Below, in pieces: positions 57,949 to 64,000 of a stretch of DNA of 64,000 nt (the first letter of the stretch is position 1; every line of letters starts with the position of its first letter). Source of the stretch: Lotus japonicus (taxonomy: Eukaryota > Streptophyta > Magnoliopsida > Fabales > Fabaceae); assembly GCF_012489685.1 (NCBI RefSeq), contig NC_080046.1, forward strand, positions 4,840,991 through 4,904,990. Reading direction: 5' to 3'. The notes below the pieces were generated by a model. The model was not told the origin of the DNA. It did no database searches and saw only the letters and a list, made by a program, of their open reading frames with translations. The translations under genes and the position numbers were made by a program.

Positions 57949-60900
57949 AGACAGCCCGAACCAAGATAGATGTTTATGCTGGTACACTGACTATGGAATT
58001 CGGTGATATTGTGGTTAGGATAAACATTTTTGATGCTATGAAACATCCACCTGAAGACTATTATGTGTTTCATATTGATTTGCTTGATGAACTGCTTGAT
58101 GATATGCTTGATGAACATGAATCTGATTTCCTACATGATTCTGATTTTCCTTCACTAAGAGGGTCATACACTTGTCATACATGTACTGCTACTGAAATGT
58201 GTGATTCTTGCATTGATCAATTTTTGGACACTGTTGTTGTTGACTCAGATGTTAAGAAATCTGATTGCACTAACCCAGTTGTTGAAGTGCAGGCTGTAGA
58301 AACTGTATCTGCTAGTTTGGTTCCATTTGTTTTGCAGGCACCCGTATTGGAGCTTAAGCCCTTACCAGATAACCTCAAGTATGCTTACTTGGAGGATGAT
58401 AAGAAGCTCCCTGTCATTGTTTCCTCAACCCTTCATGAAAATCAAGAGGAAAAGTTGCTGCAAGTACTAAAGAAGCACAAGAAAGCTATTGGTTGGACCT
58501 TAGCTGACATTCCTGGGATTAGTCCATCCATGTGCATGCATAGAATACTCTTGGAAGAAGGAGCGAAGCCAGTAAGACAACCACAAAGGAGACTCAACCC
58601 AGTGATACTTGATGTTGTGAAGAAGGAGATCACCAAGCTGCTACAAGCTGGAATTATATATCCGATCTCTGACAGCCCTTGGGTGAGCCCAGTTCAAGTG
58701 GTCCATAAGAAGACAGGACTTACCGTAGTGGAGAATGAGAGGAACCAGCTTATCCCCACTCGAGTGCAAAACAGTTGGAGAGTCTGCATTGATTATAGGA
58801 GGCTCAATCAAGCAACTAGAAAGGATCACTTTCCTTTGCCCTTCATTGATCAAATGCTTGAGCGCTTAGCAGGTAAAAGTCACTACTATTTTCTTGATGG
58901 TTTTTCTGGGTACTTTCAAATTCACATTGCTCCTGAGGACCAAGAAAAGACCACATTCACTTGTCCCTTTGGCACTTTTTCCTATAGAAGGATGCCCTTT
59001 GGCCTATGCAATGCCCCTGGTACATTCCAGCGGTGCATGGTAAGTATTTTTAGTGATTTCTTAGAGAGTTACATCGAGGTATTTATGGATGATTTCACTG
59101 TTTACGGATCTTCATTTGATACATGTTTAGATAATCTGGATAAAGTTTTGCATAGGTGCATTGAAACTAACCTTGTTTTGAATTATGAGAAGTGTCATTT
59201 TATGGTAGAGCAAGACATAGTTCTAGGTCATGTGATTTCTAACAAAGGTATAGAGGTGGATCCAACCAAGATAGATGTTATTTCACATTTGCCTTACCCC
59301 TCCTGCGTGCGAGAGGTGCGTTCTTTTCTTGGCCATGCAGGTTTTTATCGCAGGTTCATTCAGGATTTCAGCAAGAAAGCCCTTCCTCTCTCTAACTTGC
59401 TGCAAAAGGACGTGGCGTTTGATTTTGATGAGAAATGCAGAGAGGCGTTTGATTGCCTAAAGAAAGCCTTGACCACCACTCCTATCATTCAGGCACCTGA
59501 TTGGACAGCCCCTTTTGAGCTCATGTGTGATGCCTCTAATTACGCATTGGGTGTTGTCCTTGCTCAAAAAGTGAATAAGTTACCTAGGGTAATATATTAT
59601 GCTTCCAGGACTTTAGATTCTACACAAGCGAATTACACAACCACTGAAAAATAACTTCTAGCTATTGTGTTTGCTCTAGATAAATTCAGATCATATTTGC
59701 TAGGTTCTATGATTATTGTTTATACTGACCATGCAGCTCTAAAGTTCCTGTTGAAGAAGGCTGAATCAAAACCTAGGTTGATCCGATGGATGCTCTTGCT
59801 CCAAGAGTTTGACTTGGAGATTAGAGATAGAAGTGGAGCACAGAATTTGGTGGTCGATCACTTGAGTCGGATAGAGAGGGATGCTGATACTTTACCCATT
59901 AGAGATGACTTTCCGGATGAGCGACTCTTTAATATTTCAGTTTCTTTTCCAGCACCCTGGTTTGCTAATATTGTTAATTATTTAGCTGCTTCTGTTTTCC
60001 CTCCATTTTCATCTCGAGCTCAGATTGCTAAGCTTAAGAGTGATGCTAAATATTATTGTTGGGATGACCCCTATTTGTTGAAGTTTTGTACTGACCGGGT
60101 TATTAGGAGGTGCATTCCAGATCATGAGATTGAATCAGTCCTTCAGTTTTGCCATGCTTTTGCAGTGGGCTGTCACTTTGGACCCCAAAGGACAGCACAC
60201 AAGGTGCTTGATTCTGGATTTTACTGGCCCACCATCTTCAAAGATGCGTCAAGGATTTGCAGCACTTGTGAGCCATGTCAGAGAGCAGGCGGTACCATTT
60301 CTTGGAGAAAAGAGATACCTCAACAGCCCATGCTATTTTGTGAGGTCTTTGATGTCTGGGGTATCGATTTTATGGTTCCTTTTCCTGTTTCTTTTGGTTT
60401 TTATTATATTTTGCTTGCTGTTGATTATGTTTCTAAATGGGTGGAAGCTAAGGCCACCCGGACTAATGATTCTTGAGTTGTTGTGGATTTTGTTAGGTCT
60501 AACATCTTTTGCAGGTTTGGCATTCCTAGAGCAATCATTAGTGACCAAGGCACCCATTTCTGCAATAGGTCCATGCAAGCTCTTCTCAAGAAATATGGGG
60601 TTGTTCATAGAATTTCCACACCATACCATCCTCAAACAAATGGGCAAGCTGAGAATTCCAACAGAGAGATAAAGAGGATCTTGGAGAAGACTGTCCAGCC
60701 TAACAGGAAGGATTGGAGCAATAGACTTGAGGATGCTCTTTGGGCCCATCGTACTGCTTACAAAGCACCCATCGGAATGTCCCCTTACCGCGTTGTCTTT
60801 GGTAAGGCATGTCATCTTCCAGTTGAGATAGAGCATAGGGCTTATTGGGCTGTGAAGACTTGCAACTTGGCTCTTGATCAAGCTGGTGGCGAAAGGAAGC

Positions 60901-61265
60901 TTCAATTCAGTGAGTTAAATGAGATCCGCTTGGAAGCCTATGAGAACTCTAAGTTCTACAAAGAGAAGACCAAAATATTCCATGATAGCTTGATTTCCAG
61001 AAAAGACTTTTTGGTTGGACAACAAGTGTTGTTTTATAACTCTAGGCTTGGCCTAATGAGCGGTAAGCTTCGTTCTAAGTGGATTGGTCCTTTTGTTGTT
61101 ACTAATGTGTTTCCTTATGGTACTGTAGAGATCAAAAGTGAATCCACAGATAAGAGCTTCAAAGTTAATGGTCATCGCCTCAAGCATTTCCTCACTGATC
61201 CTTCTCTTGTGGATGCTTCCAAGGACGATGTTTCCTTGGTTGTTTCCACCCTCCTCCCGCCATGA
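57930..61265 (+). pseudogene. pol: Athila pol: RT, RNase H, integrase, two in-frame stops
   Basis: It begins with the protease tail, then RT (about 58500-59250; WRVCIDYRRLNQ, FLDGFSGYFQI, FMDD at 59082-59093). RNase H is cut by TAA at 59652-59654 and resumes [19 protein letters not shown]. The integrase zinc region ([12 protein letters not shown]...CEPCQRAG) and core ([10 protein letters not shown]) are cut by TGA at 60474-60476. Then come [10 protein letters not shown], a [14 protein letters not shown] stretch retaining the catalytic Glu, and the C-terminal [11 protein letters not shown]. All parts share one frame, so only the point stops and the protease loss prevent a product. Confidence 0.88.
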
Positions 61266-62701
61266 ATCAGGGAGTTTTCTTTCTCCTTCTTTACTTTTAT
61301 TGCACTTGTTCAATTCCATATTTGTTATGCTTCATTGGGACAATGTGTAGTTTAAGTGTGGGGGGGAGATTAGCTTAGGTAGAATAAATTAGATGAATAA
61401 ATTGATGCATGCTTCTCTTTGAATTCTTAGGTCTTGTTTAGATTATGGGCATTTTCTTTCTTTGAATTGAGTCATGATATCTTGTGATGTGAATCCATGC
61501 GTTCTTGTGTGTCAAGTTACTTTTGAAAATTGAGGGGTTGAAACAATTATGATAGACTTAATTCCCCTGTGAGAGTTTTGAGCCTTAACTGTAGGTGGTC
61601 AAATGTATGTCATCTCTAATCTTTATCTTGTGTGATTGCACTCTTGAATACTTGCACTCTAGAACTTGACTTGACGCTTGTTTCTATTTGATACTCACAT
61701 GCATATATTGAGGTGATTTTAGGCATTTTCTTCTTTTAATTAATAAGCCACTAGCCATATAAGCCTACCTTGAATGAATTATCCTTTGATAGCCACTTTG
61801 AGCCTTTTTACCCTTCTTTTCTTTAGCTCATTACAAGCTTATAAGTGAAAAACCATGATTGACCTAATCTTAGGGAATTTTGGAGCTTTGGAATTGTTTT
61901 GGGAGTAAGTACTAAGTGGGTAAGGGTGCATTGTTCTTTAATTCTTCCAATTCTTGGTTATGCTTAGTTGGTTGTTGTAAATAGTATGGTGGTGCTGTTT
62001 TTTCTTACTAGTTCAGTTAAAAAAAAATAATAATAAAAAAAACGAAAAAAAAAGAAAAAAAAAAAGAAAAGAAAAAAAAAAGAAGGCCAAAGAGGAAAAA
62101 ATGAATGAAAGGATGAAGGATGAAAAGTTCAAGTGTGGAATTGGAGGAAGAATTGCAAATCTTATGCTATGAAATTGGGTTGATTTTGACTTACTTCTTA
62201 CTTATTCCCCATTGCTCCTCTATTTCTTAAGGTTTTAGCTACTTATCCCATATTCTATCCTACCTTGTCCTTGGCCCATTACAACCTTTAAAAGTCTTTT
62301 TTGATCTTTATGTGCATGTGTTTTTGATTGTTGATGTTAGCGTCTTGTCAAGCCTATGGTAGTGTTTGTTCTCATGAAGTGCCTTGAGCGTAAACACAAA
62401 CCTTAAACACTTGAGTGTAAACACTTTGAGAGCATAACTTGTGAGGTTCTATCATCTTTGTTCTCACCTTTTGGTTTGATTGGTTACTTTACATGCTTGG
62501 ATGTTTGGATGATATTCATGGATTTCTTGTCTCTTTGATTCTTCACTTGATTTTGCCCATTTCTCTACATTACCTAGGATTCATTGTTAAGTATGTGATC
62601 TTTTAGGTCATTGCATGATTCACTTCTAGTTTCAAATTGGTTTTCATGTTCTTAATTCTTTATTTTGCCCAGGAGTGCAAAAGGCTAAGTGTGGGGGTAT
62701 T
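61266..62701 (+). other. Long non-coding region between Athila pol and the 3' LTR
   Basis: No env-like or other gene. A polypurine-like tract (AAGTGTGGGGGGGAG, about 61354-61368) follows pol, an A-rich low-complexity stretch lies at 62017-62090, and the true polypurine tract lies at 62686-62701. Confidence 0.75.
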
Positions 62702-63746
62702 TGATGAGCAATATTTTACCCATTTTATATAGCCTTAATTTGTCATTATTAATGATTATTCGTAATTAATTGACCTTGCTTGACAGAGATTTCTATTATT
62801 TGGTCTAATTACGTTTATTCTTATTTTCAGGTTTTATTTGACATCAAGGGCATTTTGGAGAATTGCGGAATGAAGATTTGATTGTGCTGGAGTGAAGATT
62901 GTATTTTAGGAAATATTAGGATTTAATTTCGGAATAAATTAAGTTTGATATCTTTCAGATTCAAACTTATTTAGGTTGTTATTTTAAAACTCTATCTTTA
63001 GGATTTATTGTTATCTTTTAGGATTTGATTAGGATTTGTGATCTCAGCTCTTATTTAAGGGTTTGTGCTGAGAGAAACGATTACCTTTTTGCCTTCTGCT
63101 TATTATTCAATATAATTTCGAATTTCAGTTATATTAGAGCTCTGCTAGGGTTTTATGCTTTTAATCCCTATTCTCTTCTCCAATATAATTGTTGAATTCG
63201 CCCCATCCATGGAAGGCTAATTCCCTTCGAACGCATTCCTTTGCAAAGTATATCGCGCTCTTGAGGTATAGTGCTTAATAGAATTCACCTGATTAGTTTT
63301 CTTCATCTCTAATTCTGGCTTAGGTTTGCTTAATTCCTTTTGTTCACGAAATAGAAGATGATGTATGTTCGCTTAGTTCATATTAGGGCGTAAACGATTC
63401 TTAATCGCTTAGTTTAGGAATCTGTGAATTAGTTATCGCTTAGTTAATTAATTCTCACGAACTAGGAAACTAATAACAAGAATTGATCTTTAGATACCCG
63501 TGATTGAGCAGCGATATACTGAACAAAGGGATTCGTCCGTCTTTACTTATCATATTAATCTGTTTTTACTTTCTGCTAATCTTTTGAACTGAATCACAAA
63601 CCCCCCCCCCCCAGTGTGTGTGCGTTGTTCGTTCTTAATACTGAATCTTTGTTGAAACAATAATCCTTGGGAAACGACCTAGGAGTCACTTCCTAGTTAC
63701 TACAGTTTTCTTAATTAATTATTTGTATCGGGTACGGCCTCGATCA
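62702..63746 (+). repeat. 3' LTR of the Athila-like element
   Basis: 1045 bp, about eight substitutions from the 5' copy and no length change. Confidence 0.92.
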
Positions 63747-64000
63747 GTTTCCAAAATTCCTAGAGTTAGAATCGAATCCTTGCGGGCCCCTGCAATCACG
63801 ACAGATTTGTGGAATACCTCTGCCCTAGGGTTGTCATACATCAACCCCGTCACACTAGTGTCATAAGGCACCAAACCATCACTACAACCAGCTAAGCCGC
63901 CAACATCGTCACCAGTACTCGATTCACCAGCTGATCCCCCATCTTCTTCTCTGATACCTCCGTCTCATCATCACCATTTCGCGTTGAATGAAAACAGCAT
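63747..64000 (-). other. Unidentified partial reading frame at the window edge
   Basis: The minus strand is open across the whole 254 bases (EDGGSAGESSTGDDVGG, VVIAGARKDSILTLGILE). It joins in frame to 54634 once the Athila element and one target duplication are removed. Composition looks coding, but no family is recognised and the start lies outside the window. Confidence 0.4.

Larger units (their letters stand above)
54635..63746 (+). mobile_element. Athila-lineage Ty3/gypsy retrotransposon, Diaspora-like, defective
   Basis: LTRs of 1045 bp each start TGATGAGCAA and end CTCGATCA. The target duplication is GTCTC (54630-54634) against GTTTC (63747-63751), one mismatch. The primer site is TGGCGCCGTTGCCGGGG (55684-55700) and the tract GTGTGGGGGTATT precedes the 3' LTR. 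Gag and pol are of Athila type (FMDD in RT). No env-like gene follows pol, as in the envelope-less Diaspora family of soybean (family knowledge). Four in-frame stops and a protease deletion disable it. LTRs differ at about eight positions. Confidence 0.9.

Overview
The window is plant nuclear DNA, almost certainly from a legume (inferred from the style of the receptor-like protein and of the retroelement families; species not assignable by eye). It holds one apparently intact host gene at the left edge, an LRR receptor-like protein (500-3202). Around it lies AT-rich intergenic DNA with short elements, two broken host genes (a MED25-like gene and a receptor-kinase fragment), and three large LTR retrotransposons that with their nested insertions cover about 40 of the 64 kb.

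Left part (1-10791): receptor-like protein gene, a TIR element (4035-4690), a degenerate tandem locus carrying a probable solo LTR (5198-5901), and a 2.36-kb solo LTR with a perfect 5-bp target duplication (7002-9360).

10792-27566: a 16.8-kb SIRE/Maximus-type Ty1/copia element in + orientation. It has 1207-bp LTRs that differ at one base by my reading and a perfect CTCAG target duplication. It carries gag, pol, a third env-position gene split by a 4.7-kb nested insertion, and an intact antisense coiled-coil gene with its own TATA box near the 3' LTR. The nested piece carries a spliced 820-residue PF04195-like plus coiled-coil gene.

27567-38432: intergenic DNA with two tRNA-derived SINEs, a decayed MED25-like gene and a large foldback palindrome between TA microsatellites.

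38433-52765: a minus-strand Tat-lineage Ty3/gypsy element with dual RNase H, disabled by three in-frame stops and a frame-breaking 32-bp duplication. It has a degraded antisense gene of the same PF04195/coiled-coil type, whose leader is interrupted by a 4-kb non-coding LTR element (39480-43508).

52766-64000: kinase-domain pseudogene (minus), a Cassandra-like TRIM fragment, then a 9.1-kb Athila-lineage (Diaspora-like, no env) Ty3/gypsy element inserted into an unidentified minus-strand reading frame. That element has four in-frame stops and a deletion of its protease core.

The main theme is that the 3' parts of the copia element, the nested fragment and the Tat element each carry an extra coiled-coil gene that appears to run from its own internal promoter, against the gag-pol strand in the copia and Tat cases.
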